From Candidatus Woesearchaeota archaeon (GTDB lineage: Archaea > Nanobdellota > Nanobdellia > Woesearchaeales > UBA9642), in contig QZIT01000006.1 in the NCBI GenBank assembly GCA_003599145.1, positions 124,001-188,000 of the forward strand: DNA of 64,000 bases, written 5' to 3'. The first letter of the stretch is position 1. Each line of letters begins with the position of its first letter. This document shows positions 37,825 through 46,940 of the stretch, piece after piece. The translations under genes were made by a program, and so were the position numbers. The notes beneath the pieces were generated by a model. The model was given only the letters and a program-made list of their open reading frames with translations, was not told the origin of the DNA and searched no databases.

Positions 37825-38093
37825 CGAGAAGAGAAGAAATAATAAAATTGCTGAGCGAGCAGAGCTTTTCGTTACAGCAGTTGGCAAACCATTTCAAAAC
37901 AGACGTTGCTGATTTGACAGAAGATATTGCGCACGTTAAATTAAGTATTCATCCTTTAAAATTGCTCTCTGATCCTGCATTCTGCAAAAAATGCGGCTAT
38001 GTTTTTCAGGAAAGAAACAAGATTAAAACTCCTTCAAAATGTCCTAGGTGCAAAAGCGAGTGGATAGAAGCGCAAAAATTTAAAATCGGCTGA
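37821..38093 (+). CDS. HTH plus Zn-ribbon predicted regulator
   Basis: FCKKCGYVFQERNKIKTPSKCPRCKSEWIE after an N-terminal HTH. Confidence 0.85.
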   Translation: MTRREEIIKLLSEQSFSLQQLANHFKTDVADLTEDIAHVKLSIHPLKLLSDPAFCKKCGYVFQERNKIKTPSKCPRCKSEWIEAQKFKIG

Positions 38094-38808
38094 CCATGCT
38101 GTCATAAGGGTTGTTGGTGTGGCCTGCAAAGGTCTGAAAATTTCCATTTTTTCTCTTATTGATGGCAATAAGCTGTTCTCGCACCGTGATTCTTTCCTGT
38201 TCGTTTAAAGAAATGTGAGGATTGACGCTGTATGCTGCTGCATCTCCATAGAAAAGATACGTGAACCCATGGACGACGTAAGCAAAAACTGCGTGGGCCA
38301 TAGAATGCCCTTTCATAATTGCATAGTATAAGCCGTTGCTCTGTTCATTTAATAAGCCTTCTACACTTCTTTTTTTGATATCCGGAAGTGCATCAAGACT
38401 TGCTAGCTGTACTCCTCCTGCTCTTTCTTGGGCAATAAACCGGTCTGCAACTTTTCCTTCTTGCGCTAAAGGAAAATCCTTCCAGACTGCGCTTTCTGTA
38501 TCTGTTCGATAATGCTCTATTTCTCCTGCAGACGTATACAAGATGGGCTTTCCCATATTGAGTGGATTTCCTATGTGGTCAAAATGCAAATGCGTTGCTA
38601 AAAGACGGTAATCATGCCAATGAATCCCTAAAGATAATAGTGTGTCAGGAAGCACAGCTGTACATTCAGGATGGCTTAAGTCTATGATTGCTTTTCTCTC
38701 AGGCAGAACATACACGTCGCTGGCAACCTGTTTGTTAGTGGGTATTAACCTGATGACTTCTCCTGCTTTAGCATCTTGCCCCTTTGAGTATGCTTTTACC
38801 TGAAACAT
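38080..38808 (-). CDS. MBL-fold metallo-hydrolase
   Basis: LLATHLHFDHIGNPLNMG; KGHSMAHAVFAYVVHGFTYLFYGDAA. Confidence 0.85.
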   Translation of the reverse strand: MFQVKAYSKGQDAKAGEVIRLIPTNKQVASDVYVLPERKAIIDLSHPECTAVLPDTLLSLGIHWHDYRLLATHLHFDHIGNPLNMGKPILYTSAGEIEHYRTDTESAVWKDFPLAQEGKVADRFIAQERAGGVQLASLDALPDIKKRSVEGLLNEQSNGLYYAIMKGHSMAHAVFAYVVHGFTYLFYGDAAAYSVNPHISLNEQERITVREQLIAINKRKNGNFQTFAGHTNNPYDSMVSRF

Positions 38809-38881
38809 GCTTGCAGAGAAAACAGAAGTTGCTTATAAATATTTAGAAAATTTTATTAAGCTGCTGCTCTTTGCTTTTTTT

Positions 38882-39586
38882 ATGGAGCAAAAAATCGTCG
38901 TTGTTGATTTTTCTGGAACGCTCATACAGCCGTTTGTAGCAGAACAGGCTAATCTAAAAAGGTATGCTCTTCTGGGCATCTCCAAGCCTTCACAAGAAGA
39001 GCACAAAAAACTTCATGGAACAAAAAAACACTATGATATTATCAAGCAGCATGTGGAAAAGAATTTCGGCATTTCAGATGCTATGCAGATATCTTTTGTG
39101 CAAAGCTACGGACGTGAAATAGTCTTATCAGGCAAGGATGTTAAAACCATGATGATGACTGATTTGTTCAGAAACTGCATGTACGCTGTTGCTAGAGAGT
39201 ATGGAAAAAAGATTTTTGTTACTGGCATGATCGCTTCATTGCAGCGCATTCAAAAAAAGGGATATAAACTCGCTATTGTTTCAGGTGTAAGAAAAGACAT
39301 TATTACCGGAATGCTTGCCATTGTCAAATGTCCTTTGCAGTTTGATTATATCTATGCCCAAGACCCTGTTTTGAGCAGAGATGACAATCAACAGCTGAAC
39401 AATGAACTTGCCAAAAAAGGAAAAATAGCTTTTCTTATAGGTGATAAGCTTGATGATTTGAAGCCTGCAAAATCTCTTAAGGCGAAATCTATTTTTGTTA
39501 CTTGGGGGCATCCTGTAGGAAATGAAACATCCTTCGCAGACTATGTGGTGAAAACTCCTAAAGCATTGGAGCATATCATTAGCTAG
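38882..39586 (+). CDS. HAD-family hydrolase
   Basis: VVVDFSGTLIQPF; IVSGVRKDI; LIGDKLDDLKPAKSL. Confidence 0.82.
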   Translation: MEQKIVVVDFSGTLIQPFVAEQANLKRYALLGISKPSQEEHKKLHGTKKHYDIIKQHVEKNFGISDAMQISFVQSYGREIVLSGKDVKTMMMTDLFRNCMYAVAREYGKKIFVTGMIASLQRIQKKGYKLAIVSGVRKDIITGMLAIVKCPLQFDYIYAQDPVLSRDDNQQLNNELAKKGKIAFLIGDKLDDLKPAKSLKAKSIFVTWGHPVGNETSFADYVVKTPKALEHIIS

Positions 39587-39623
39587 GTTTCAGTAAAATA
39601 GTTATCTCGTTTCATCTTTTGAT

Positions 39624-39646
39624 ACCTTGAGCAAACGCTCGGAGGT
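39624..39646 (+). promoter_or_regulatory. SD-sequestering hairpin ACCTTGAGC-AAAC-GCTCGGAGGT
   Basis: GAGC/GCTC plus ACCTT/GGAGGT pairing hides GGAGGT, 6 nt before ATG 39653. Confidence 0.5.
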
Positions 39647-39652
39647 AAGACT

Positions 39653-39976
39653 ATGAATAAAACGTTAGGCATTATTGCACTGTTGGCAATACTTGCTATC
39701 GGAGCAGTGTATGCATACAATGCAGAGAGGCCTGCAATAGGCGAGTACCGTGATCAGATGGAGCAGATTCTTGAAGAAGGAACCTATGCAGATTTAGAGG
39801 CATTCAGAGAAGAAATAGGATTTAGTGTCATGCCAAGAGTAACTGATGAAGAAACCTTTGCTCTTATGAAAGAGCGACATGCACAACAAGAGCAGTTCAG
39901 GGAAGAGAATGGCCCTGCATATAGGGCAGGCATGAAAAGAGGAATGCTGCGAGGAATGCGCTTATGCGACCAATAA
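39653..39976 (+). CDS. Small secreted protein
   Basis: MNKTLGIIALLAILAIGAVYA signal; GGAGGT SD. Confidence 0.7.
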   Translation: MNKTLGIIALLAILAIGAVYAYNAERPAIGEYRDQMEQILEEGTYADLEAFREEIGFSVMPRVTDEETFALMKERHAQQEQFREENGPAYRAGMKRGMLRGMRLCDQ

Positions 39977-40028
39977 TTTTTTTCTTTTTTTTGGTAAACT
40001 ATAAAAAGACGGGAGAATTACAAAGAGC

Positions 40029-40238
40029 ATGATGCGCGTTGGGTTGATGGGCTATGGATGGATATTTCAGCTGGTTATTCTCATACTGCTTTTTTTAATT
40101 ATATGGTGGCTAGTGAAGAGCAGCGGCTCTTTTGGCTACAAAACAGATGAAACTGCTGCAGGCATTCTAAAAAAAAGGCTTGCCAAAGGCGAGATTACCT
40201 TAAAAGAATATAACCAATTGAAGAAAGAGATTGAGTGA
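40029..40238 (+). CDS. SHOCT-domain membrane protein
   Basis: One TM plus AAGILKKRLAKGEITLKEYNQLKKEI. Confidence 0.82.
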   Translation: MMRVGLMGYGWIFQLVILILLFLIIWWLVKSSGSFGYKTDETAAGILKKRLAKGEITLKEYNQLKKEIE

Positions 40239-40239
40239 T

Positions 40240-40653
40240 ATGGAAATATCTGCAAAGAAACTCATTATAGGGCTTTTGTTAGTCTTTATTCTCGGAGTTT
40301 TGTTTGCAGTAGTTAATGGGACCTATACATCGTCAACGAATGAACAGCTTCCGCTGATTGTGTATGGCATTTCATTTCTTTCCTTAATTCTAGGAGGCTT
40401 TATCGTTCTGTTCTTTCAATGGAAGATTAGCGCCATGCAATTAGAACGCGTGCTGAAAATACTTCCCAGAGATGAGCGCCTTGTGGTGAAAATACTGCTA
40501 GACAACAGTGGCGCCATTGAGCAAAATAAGCTTGTTGTTCTTTCTGGCTTCACGAAAGTGCAGGTTTCAAGGATCATTCAAAAATTGGTTGAAAGAGATG
40601 TTCTTGAGAAAAAAAATTTGGGTAACACTAATTTAATTCTTCTTAAGCTGTGA
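40240..40653 (+). CDS. Two-TM winged-helix regulator
   Basis: TM pair then LPRDERLVVKILLDNSGAIEQNKLVVLSGFTKVQVSRIIQKLVERDVLEKK. Confidence 0.78.
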   Translation: MEISAKKLIIGLLLVFILGVLFAVVNGTYTSSTNEQLPLIVYGISFLSLILGGFIVLFFQWKISAMQLERVLKILPRDERLVVKILLDNSGAIEQNKLVVLSGFTKVQVSRIIQKLVERDVLEKKNLGNTNLILLKL

Positions 40654-41340
40654 ACTGCCTTTCTCATTCAAATTATCAAGATACTTCTTGAAATGCTTTG
40701 CAACAACAAAAAATAAAAATACAAAAACCAAAGAAAAGGCAATGTTGATCCAGATGTTTCCTAAGAAAAATGTTTCTCCCGTGTAAGCAATTAAAAAGTT
40801 CATTGGTATGATGCCTATAAAGGTTGCAATGGCAAATTTCCATAATTTAATGGGTGTTAATCCTGCAGCGTAGCTGATTAAGTCAAAATGAAACAACGGC
40901 AGCAAGCGGGAAACTAAAATAAATAAGAACAAGTACTTGTCAGATAATTTTTCGCTAATCAGCTTTTCAACCTTGACATATTTTTGCATGAACTTTCCTT
41001 TTAAGTATCTCGCAATAAGAAACGCAATGCATGCTCCGATAAGTTCTCCTATAACCGTATACAACCCGCCTAAAAAACCTCCAAAAACAGTGCCTGCAGT
41101 CGCATTTAAGGGTATGCTGGGAAGAGGCGCAATAATTACCGTAACTACAATAAAAAGGATGTAGCCCAAAGGCGCAAAAATACCAAAGGATAGAATGAAA
41201 TTGCGTATTGGCTCTAATTCTATTTTCGAGAGAATAAAAGAGGCAAAAAAAATAAGGGTCAGTATTGCCGCAATAATCGTAAGTGTCTTATGGACGTTCT
41301 GTTTCATGTTAAAACCAGTGCCTTCGTTTGAAATAGGCAA
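40633..41340 (-). CDS. TVP38/TMEM64 (DedA-like) membrane protein
   Basis: AGTVFGGFLGGLYTVIGELIGACIAFLIARYLKGKF. Confidence 0.85.
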   Translation of the reverse strand: MPISNEGTGFNMKQNVHKTLTIIAAILTLIFFASFILSKIELEPIRNFILSFGIFAPLGYILFIVVTVIIAPLPSIPLNATAGTVFGGFLGGLYTVIGELIGACIAFLIARYLKGKFMQKYVKVEKLISEKLSDKYLFLFILVSRLLPLFHFDLISYAAGLTPIKLWKFAIATFIGIIPMNFLIAYTGETFFLGNIWINIAFSLVFVFLFFVVAKHFKKYLDNLNEKGSSQLKKN

Positions 41341-42250
41341 GCATGGCTATAGAGACAACAACCATGAGCAGTATCATGAGCCAAAAGCCGTAATGAAAAC
41401 TTCCTCCTGGCAAGTTTGCAAAGTTTGTCCCATAAATGCTTGAAATCACCGTTAAGGGAAGCGCAATCGTGGCAATAATGCTTAACACTTTCATGACTTC
41501 ATTCGTATTGTTAGATACGGTTGACATGTATACTTCAAAGGCGTTGTTAACAGACTCTTTTGCATCGTCAAGCAAATCGGCAACTTTAATAGAGTGGTCA
41601 TAGACATCTCTGAAATAGGGCTGTGATTTTTCCGAGAGAAAAGCGCAGTCGCTTTTTGCAATAAAGCCTAGTTTTTCTCTCTGAGGCAAAACTGCTTTCT
41701 TGATGAGCTTTATGGTTCTTTTGATCTTGAATATCTTTTTCATGAAAAGGGGGTTCATTCTTTTCGTCATATCCTCTTCAAGGTCGTCAACCTGGTCTTG
41801 AAGGTCATCCAAAACAGGAAAATAGTGGTCTACTTCTTCATCAATAAGCCTATGAAAGATAAAGTCATTGCCCTTTCTGAACAGGTTTTCCAGTCTGTAT
41901 CTGTTTTTCTTGAGCTCGCTAAAGACAGGAATATCTCTTTTATGATTCGTGATGATAAAATTGCTTCCCAAAATAAAATCAAGCTCCAGCAAGTCAAAAT
42001 GCTTGTTTTTGTGTATGCCGTAAAAAACACAGAATAAGTATTCGGGAAATTCTTCAACTTTGATTCTTACATGAACATGAAAAAGGTCTTCTGCAGTTAC
42101 CGGATGCAAGTCAAAGGTTTCCTGCAAGAGCAATATTTCTTCCTTGGTAATTGCTGTCGCATCAATCCATATCTGCTTTTCCTTTAATTCCTCTAAATCC
42201 TGTGCAACGCCTTTTTTGAGGCCGTCTTCATAGTAGAAAATGTCCAGCAT
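41309..42250 (-). CDS. corA: CorA family divalent cation transporter
   Basis: C-terminal two TMs with YGTNFANLPG. Confidence 0.9.
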   Translation of the reverse strand: MLDIFYYEDGLKKGVAQDLEELKEKQIWIDATAITKEEILLLQETFDLHPVTAEDLFHVHVRIKVEEFPEYLFCVFYGIHKNKHFDLLELDFILGSNFIITNHKRDIPVFSELKKNRYRLENLFRKGNDFIFHRLIDEEVDHYFPVLDDLQDQVDDLEEDMTKRMNPLFMKKIFKIKRTIKLIKKAVLPQREKLGFIAKSDCAFLSEKSQPYFRDVYDHSIKVADLLDDAKESVNNAFEVYMSTVSNNTNEVMKVLSIIATIALPLTVISSIYGTNFANLPGGSFHYGFWLMILLMVVVSIAMLAYFKRRHWF

Positions 42251-42281
42251 GATTTCTTGTTATCTTCGTTGCTTATAAAGA

Positions 42282-45200
42282 TTACGTAACTACAATAGCT
42301 GGCTTTGAAGGAGAAGCGTTTTTTGCCTTTGCTTCAGTGCTTTTTTCTGCTGCTTCTATACGGATATCTGCTTTGAATATCCCTTTGATTCTTTCAGAAA
42401 CCTTTTGCAGATTCTGCAGTTCTTCTTTTTGGGATAAAATAACAGAAGGCAGTTTGGTATTATCCTTCAGAATAAGCGGAAGCAGTTTTGCAATGTCCTC
42501 TCCATACTGCTTGAATTCCTGTTTTGCCATCACTGCCTGCAATATGAGTTTCATATCTCTTGTTTTTTCAATTTCTTTTTTAAGCAGTCTGTAAAAGTCA
42601 TATTTCCAAGATGCGCTGATAATTATCTTTATGGTTTTTGGTTGCTCTATCTTTGCAAATTCCAGTACTTTTCTCATATCTAAAGTTAGATTGGTGATGG
42701 TTTCTTCTATAAACTCTGCTTTTGCATCAATTTTCTTTTCATCAAACGATGGCCATGATGCTAAGGAGATAAACGTTTTTTGGCCTGCCTTTTCCCATAA
42801 CTCTTCTGCAAGATGAGGTGTAAAAGGAGCAATCAGCAATAACAGGGTAGTAAATGCTTCTTTTGGGAGTTCTTCAAGTGTCTGCAGATAATTCACAAAT
42901 TCAGTTATGGCAATGGTTGTTTTATTGTATTCAAAAGTATCTATAGTTTCCGTAACGCCTTTTATGGTTCTGTGCATTTTGCTTTGCGTCAGCGTATCTA
43001 TTTTTGCAATCAGTTTTTTATCTGACAATGCATATACTCTTGATAAGAATCTATAGGAGCCTTCAACGCCATCATCTCTCCATTCTATCACTTTGTCAGG
43101 AGTTGCAACAGACATTAAGAAGAATCTTGCTGTGTCTATGCCGTATGTATCAGAAATATCTGTTTGATACACCACATTTCCTTTGCTTTTTGACATTTTT
43201 GCTCCATCTTTGTAGACAATGCCCTGATTGAATAATTTTGCAAAAGGCTCGTCAAAATCAATAAGCTTCATATCATGCAATGCTTTAACAAAAAACCTTG
43301 CATAAATCAAGTGCATGACTGCATGCTCAGCACCGCCTATATACTGGTCAACAGGCATCCAATACTTTACTTTTGCTTTGCTGAACGGCTCTTTTTTATT
43401 TTTATTATCGCAGTATCTTAAAAAATACCATGATGAATCCATAAAACCGCCCATGGTGTCTGTTTCCCTTTGTGCAGGTCCTTTACACTTTGGACAGGCA
43501 ACGTTCACAAATTCTTTATGCTCTTTTAAAGGATTCTTTGCCTTTAAGTCAACATTTTTAGGAAGCAAAACAGGAATTGCTGATGGAACTACCCCGCACT
43601 TTTGACAGTGAATCATGGGTATAGGTGTTCCCCAGTATCTTTGTCTTGATATTAACCAGTCTTTTATTTTATACTGAATAACTTTCTTTCCTAATTTCTT
43701 TTGAGCAAGGTATTTGGTTATCTCAGCAATGGCATCAGTGCTTTTTGTTCCATTAAACTCTCCTGAATTGATTAAGGTTCCTTCTTCTGTGTATGCTCTT
43801 TCTTTTCCCAGATACTGCAATAATCCAAAGGCATTATACTCATGTGTTATTTTTTTCAGGGCTTCTTCTGCAGACATCCAAATTACTTCATGCTTTTTTG
43901 CTTCTTCTTTATCTAAAGTAACAGGTTTATCATCAGTTAATTCCAATAAAACAGCCTGGTCAAGCCGCATTCTCCATACTTTTTTATTGTCTGCAAAAAA
44001 ATGCTGTTCAGTTTCTCCGCCGAGTTTTTTTATAAATTGAGTTTTATACCCTGTTTCTTCTAAAACTTCCCGTTCAGCAGCTTTTCCTGCGTCTTCTCCT
44101 TGGTCAATTCCTCCAATGACAGGAGAGATCCATCCAAATTCTTTCCACTGTATCATCAAAAAGGTATTGTCTTTTTTTCTGTGAACGACTGCAGAAATGG
44201 TTTTTCTAAACTCTTCATTTTTATGAGCCTCTCCGAAAACAGGCATGATGACTTCTTTAATGGGAATTTTATATTTTTTTGCAAACTCAAAATCCCTTTG
44301 GTCATGTGCAGGCACTGCCATTACCATGCCTGAGCCATAATCAGCAAGAACAAAATTGCCTGCCCAGACAGGAACTTTTTCTCCGTTGACAGGATTGATT
44401 GCATAGCTTCCTGTAAATACGCCATCTTTATCTAGCGATTCAATTTCTTCCTGTGTTTTTACTTTCTGGCATTTTTTGACAAAGGCTTCCATGTCTTTTT
44501 TATGCTCTGCTGTTGTCAATTCCATCAAACGAGGATGGTGAGCAGAAATAACCATAAAGGTAACTCCATAAATAGTGTCTGGGCGTGTTGTAAAAATAGG
44601 CCATTGCTCCTTGTTGATTTCAAACAATATTTCTGTTCCATGGCTTTTCCCTATCCAGTTTTTCTGCATTGTTTTTATTTTTTCAGGCCACTCTATTTTT
44701 TCCAAATCAGCCAGCAATCTCTCTGCATAGTCTGTAATCTTAAAAAACCATTGCTCTAAGTCTTTTTTTACCACGTCTGTTTCACAGCGCCAGCACTTGC
44801 CTCCTTCTGCTTCTTCATTGGCTAAAACAGACTCGCAGTTAGGGCACCAGTTGACAGGAGCTTTTTTTCTGTATGCTAATCCTTTTTCGAATAATTTTAT
44901 GAAAAAATATTGATTCCATTGATAATACTCAGGGTCATGGCTTGCCAGCATTCTTTCCCAGTCATAGCTGTTGCCCAATGCTTTTTGATATGCAATAATT
45001 TTTTTTATTGCTTTTTCAGTATAGTCTAAAGGATGGATGCCTTCTTTTTTTGCAGCTGTTTCTGCAGGCAATCCAAAAGAATCATAGCCCATAGGATACA
45101 AGACATTATGGCCCTGCATTCTTTTACATCGTGCATAGACATCTCCAATAGTATAATTTCTTACATGGCCCATATGTAAAAAAGAAGCGCTGGGATAGGG

Positions 45201-45308
45201 ATACATCTCTAAAACATAATATTTTTTCTTTTTTCCCTCTGTAGCATGAAAGATGCCTGCTTCTTCCCATGCAGACTGCCATTTCTTGGCTATTGCATTT
45301 AAATCCAT
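42282..45308 (-). CDS. leuS: Leucyl-tRNA synthetase (bacterial type) with internal Nudix domain
   Basis: YPYPSASFLHMGHVRNYTIGDV; KMSKSKGNVV; Nudix box GGIDQGEDAGKAAEREVLEETGY. Confidence 0.96.
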   Translation of the reverse strand: MDLNAIAKKWQSAWEEAGIFHATEGKKKKYYVLEMYPYPSASFLHMGHVRNYTIGDVYARCKRMQGHNVLYPMGYDSFGLPAETAAKKEGIHPLDYTEKAIKKIIAYQKALGNSYDWERMLASHDPEYYQWNQYFFIKLFEKGLAYRKKAPVNWCPNCESVLANEEAEGGKCWRCETDVVKKDLEQWFFKITDYAERLLADLEKIEWPEKIKTMQKNWIGKSHGTEILFEINKEQWPIFTTRPDTIYGVTFMVISAHHPRLMELTTAEHKKDMEAFVKKCQKVKTQEEIESLDKDGVFTGSYAINPVNGEKVPVWAGNFVLADYGSGMVMAVPAHDQRDFEFAKKYKIPIKEVIMPVFGEAHKNEEFRKTISAVVHRKKDNTFLMIQWKEFGWISPVIGGIDQGEDAGKAAEREVLEETGYKTQFIKKLGGETEQHFFADNKKVWRMRLDQAVLLELTDDKPVTLDKEEAKKHEVIWMSAEEALKKITHEYNAFGLLQYLGKERAYTEEGTLINSGEFNGTKSTDAIAEITKYLAQKKLGKKVIQYKIKDWLISRQRYWGTPIPMIHCQKCGVVPSAIPVLLPKNVDLKAKNPLKEHKEFVNVACPKCKGPAQRETDTMGGFMDSSWYFLRYCDNKNKKEPFSKAKVKYWMPVDQYIGGAEHAVMHLIYARFFVKALHDMKLIDFDEPFAKLFNQGIVYKDGAKMSKSKGNVVYQTDISDTYGIDTARFFLMSVATPDKVIEWRDDGVEGSYRFLSRVYALSDKKLIAKIDTLTQSKMHRTIKGVTETIDTFEYNKTTIAITEFVNYLQTLEELPKEAFTTLLLLIAPFTPHLAEELWEKAGQKTFISLASWPSFDEKKIDAKAEFIEETITNLTLDMRKVLEFAKIEQPKTIKIIISASWKYDFYRLLKKEIEKTRDMKLILQAVMAKQEFKQYGEDIAKLLPLILKDNTKLPSVILSQKEELQNLQKVSERIKGIFKADIRIEAAEKSTEAKAKNASPSKPAIVVT

Positions 45309-45404
45309 GGTTTCAATAAACCTGCTGGTATTTAAATAGGTTACTGTGCTATGGAGAGAAACTATAAAAATAGCAAAAAAATAAAAAAATTACAGCAACA
45401 TCGT

Positions 45405-46121
45405 TTATTCTGCAATAGTCCAGTTAAGCTGCAGCATTTTTTCAACATCAGTTGTCTGTGCAGTAAAATAGTGGTGTGTTTTGCATACACCGCACGCTTC
45501 ACATACTGCTTCTGTTCTGTTGATTCTTTCAATGTTGATTAGGTTTGCGTTATGCTTGTTGGCGTAGTAGGGAATCATGATTTGTTCATCTGTTGCCTGG
45601 GCAAAAAACTGCAGTTCTCCTGTTGCATACCATGCTTGCCATGGAGTTTCTTCACATTGCACAGGTTCATACTGTATTTTAGTATATCGGGTGTTTTCAA
45701 TAATCTCATATATTTTCTGGGTCATTGCCTGTAATTGTTCTGGCATGTTTCCTTTATAGAAGGGATCAACCTTGACTGTTTTTGTTATTCCGCCTTTTTG
45801 CATGGTGAGCTCCATGATGCCTACATCAGTTACTAAAGCAGGGTTTTGCTCATAGAGGTCATCAAGCGCTGAAAAGTTTTCAAATAAAACCAATAAGTTT
45901 GCGTAAGTTTCTGCATCAATAGGCTTTACCTGTTCTTCTGTGATGGAGCCATTGGCGTGATACAGTCTATACGTAACCGTATCTTTGGTAATGGTTAATT
46001 CCTGTACAGCCATCTCTTGCATAACAAAACCGCCGTAGGTTTTGTAAACAATGGTTGTATCTTGAATTTGCGCTGTGCATGCTGCTGTCAATAATAACAG
46101 TGCTAGTATAAGTATTTTCAT
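45405..46121 (-). CDS. Lipoprotein
   Basis: MKILILALLLLTAACTAQ lipobox. Confidence 0.65.
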   Translation of the reverse strand: MKILILALLLLTAACTAQIQDTTIVYKTYGGFVMQEMAVQELTITKDTVTYRLYHANGSITEEQVKPIDAETYANLLVLFENFSALDDLYEQNPALVTDVGIMELTMQKGGITKTVKVDPFYKGNMPEQLQAMTQKIYEIIENTRYTKIQYEPVQCEETPWQAWYATGELQFFAQATDEQIMIPYYANKHNANLINIERINRTEAVCEACGVCKTHHYFTAQTTDVEKMLQLNWTIAE

Positions 46122-46222
46122 AGTCTCACCAATTGTATAAGGTTGAGCAACTATTTAAATATTATTTTAGGTTCAGTTGCATTTGAAGTTAAGTTTATAA
46201 ATACTGGATCTGTTCTGAAGCC

Positions 46223-46918
46223 ATGGATGATTTAGCAAAAACTGTTGATGCCTGTGCAAAATTGGACTTAAAGAACGCAGCATTAGGACCTGAATTTTAC
46301 TATAAGCATCTTCCTTTATGCGTCATTGATGCCGTATTTTCCATGGGAGTGCGGTATGCAGCAGTACAAAAAGTAGTTGATAGATATTGTGATTCTGAAA
46401 TCTTAACTCCCTATAGAGATACAGCAGAACTTCCCGATATCTCTGCTCAGGAAAATATTTCCCAATTTGCCTTTGGCATGAGAGTGAAAGGAATACCTCA
46501 ATACACAGAAGATGTTTTCAAAAATAAACAAAGAACTTCAACAAGGAATGGCATTTTAAAAGGAGAAGCCGTGTATCTTTTTGCCTGCGCTTTGGAAAAA
46601 GAAGGCATACTCTATTTGCAGGATGCTCCTTTAGCTATCCAAACTGATGCGCTGCGCAACGCTATCCAGGAAATTCCTGGACAGAAAAGCGGATTGTCTT
46701 TGGATTATTTCTTCATGCTTGCAGGTTCTGATGATTTTATCAAGGCAGATAGACTGGTAAGAAGATTTTTGGAAAATGCGCTTGGGAAACCTGTTTCTGT
46801 TGCTGATGCAAGAATATTGCTTTCAGAAGCAGTTGATGTTTTAGTATCAGCCTATCCCGCAATGACTCCAAGATTATTAGATCATACTATCTGGAAGTAT
46901 CAGCGACAAACTTTATAA
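46223..46918 (+). CDS. Hypothetical protein with weak HhH-GPD-like segment
   Basis: IQEIPGQKSGLSLDYFFMLAGSDDFIKADRLVRRFLENALG. Confidence 0.5.
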   Translation: MDDLAKTVDACAKLDLKNAALGPEFYYKHLPLCVIDAVFSMGVRYAAVQKVVDRYCDSEILTPYRDTAELPDISAQENISQFAFGMRVKGIPQYTEDVFKNKQRTSTRNGILKGEAVYLFACALEKEGILYLQDAPLAIQTDALRNAIQEIPGQKSGLSLDYFFMLAGSDDFIKADRLVRRFLENALGKPVSVADARILLSEAVDVLVSAYPAMTPRLLDHTIWKYQRQTL

Positions 46919-46940
46919 ACCTTCTCTTATTAGCAAAACT

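Noticed and set aside
42337-45542. Plus-strand ORFs antisense to leuS and the neighbouring lipoprotein
   Set aside because: Antisense to strong coding sequence; no promoter or SD pattern.
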